Below the pieces are notes generated by a model, which ran no database searches, was not told the origin of the DNA, and saw only the letters and a program-made list of their open reading frames with translations. A DNA stretch of 34,226 nucleotides, taken from Bacteroidales bacterium. Its GTDB lineage: Bacteria; Bacteroidota; Bacteroidia; Bacteroidales; UBA932. Position 1 is the first letter of the stretch, and the number at the start of each line of letters is the position of its first letter. Of the stretch, positions 34,091 to 34,226 are shown piece by piece. Position numbers and translations under genes: made by a program. Location: positions 1 to 34,226 of the forward strand of contig JAFYVM010000059.1 of the NCBI GenBank assembly GCA_017549145.1, written 5' to 3'.

Positions 34091-34226
34091 TGAACCCCGA
34101 AAGTTAGACAAAAAACTTTCGGGGTTTTGTTATGTCTAAAAAGTACAAGAAACACGGCTATGCAGAACGATTGAATTATATGCATATGCTTGAGAATGGA
34201 TGTAGTATAAATTATATCCATGCACA
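34091..34226 (+). mobile_element. Left end of an IS3-like insertion sequence (truncated by the window)
   Basis: The terminal repeat appears to start TGAACCCCGAAAGTTAGACA at 34091, the TG-initiated form with AAGTTAGAC common to the IS150 branch of IS3. A perfect 13-bp inverted repeat (34093-34105 with 34114-34126, 8-base loop) follows and is then followed by TTTT. The transposase first frame begins at 34132. The right end lies outside the window. Confidence 0.75.
34132..34226 (+). CDS. IS3-family transposase OrfA, N-terminal fragment
   Basis: An ATG at 34132 opens a frame still open at the window edge (31 full codons), reading MSKKYKKHGYAERLNY and then MHMLENGCSINYIHA. This resembles the start of the helix-turn-helix DNA-binding OrfA of IS150-type IS3 elements, where a basic start leads into a helix ending in a G.S...IA-like turn. 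In such elements OrfB (the DDE integrase part) is made by programmed frameshifting downstream, which cannot be checked here. The start lies just after the terminal hairpin. Confidence 0.75.
   Translation, partial: MSKKYKKHGYAERLNYMHMLENGCSINYIHA

Noticed and set aside
1-34226. CRISPR array, tRNA or rRNA genes, prophage or a defence island
   Set aside because: Reading both strands I found no regular spaced repeats, no cloverleaf sequence, no rRNA segment and no phage or classical defence genes.

Overview
The window is chromosomal DNA from a member of the Bacteroidota, most likely the order Bacteroidales. Most genes with an identifiable promoter carry the Bacteroidota -7 element TAnnTTTG close to the start codon, several with a TTTG box 19-20 bases upstream. 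Shine-Dalgarno sequences are generally absent. Gene content agrees: a DUF5723 outer-membrane protein, a TamL-type Omp85 lipoprotein, KdsC, DUF3467, UPF0371 and an IS3-like element. I cannot name the genus.

Layout. 1-446: no convincing gene. 447-3695: surface-type lipoprotein plus DUF5723 protein. 3696-6848: DUF1963 gene (-), then acetyltransferase and rarA (+) from a divergent promoter region. 6881-12913: tamL (-), and divergently trmH plus a 993-residue receiver/PPDK_N fusion protein. 12922-14130: queA (-). 14131-14650: the longest gap, AT-rich, with repeated TACAnnTGTA palindromes, one covering the promoter of an XRE-type regulator (14651-15133). 15202-18586: pyrD, cinA, EamA transporter. 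18709-25597: five-gene minus-strand run valS, thioesterase, ABC-F, rlmB, dipeptidase. 25723-27253: menA plus CAAX-type protease (-). 27352-30630: DUF3467, kdsC, an SDR and an aldehyde dehydrogenase (+). 30610-31191: maf (-). 31221-31340: a probable small RNA with its own promoter and terminator. 31664-32482: unknown membrane protein (-). 32598-34061: UPF0371 (+). 34091-34226: left end of an IS3-like insertion sequence running off the window.

Most genes are housekeeping: tRNA/rRNA modification (queA, trmH, rlmB), valyl-tRNA charging, pyrimidine and menaquinone synthesis (pyrD and menA meet functionally, since class 2 dihydroorotate dehydrogenases pass electrons to quinone), LPS Kdo synthesis (kdsC), outer-membrane assembly (tamL), replication-fork repair (rarA) and nucleotide sanitation (maf).

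Points worth most attention: the candidate small RNA at 31221-31340, whose terminator U-tract also supplies the maf -33 box; a dispersed-repeat-like in-frame insertion in the aldehyde dehydrogenase; the palindrome set around the XRE regulator; the receiver/PPDK_N protein that lacks recognisable PEP-synthase catalytic parts; a paired palindrome at the valS promoter; and very short mRNA leaders, including a UPF0371 start codon inside a predicted hairpin loop.
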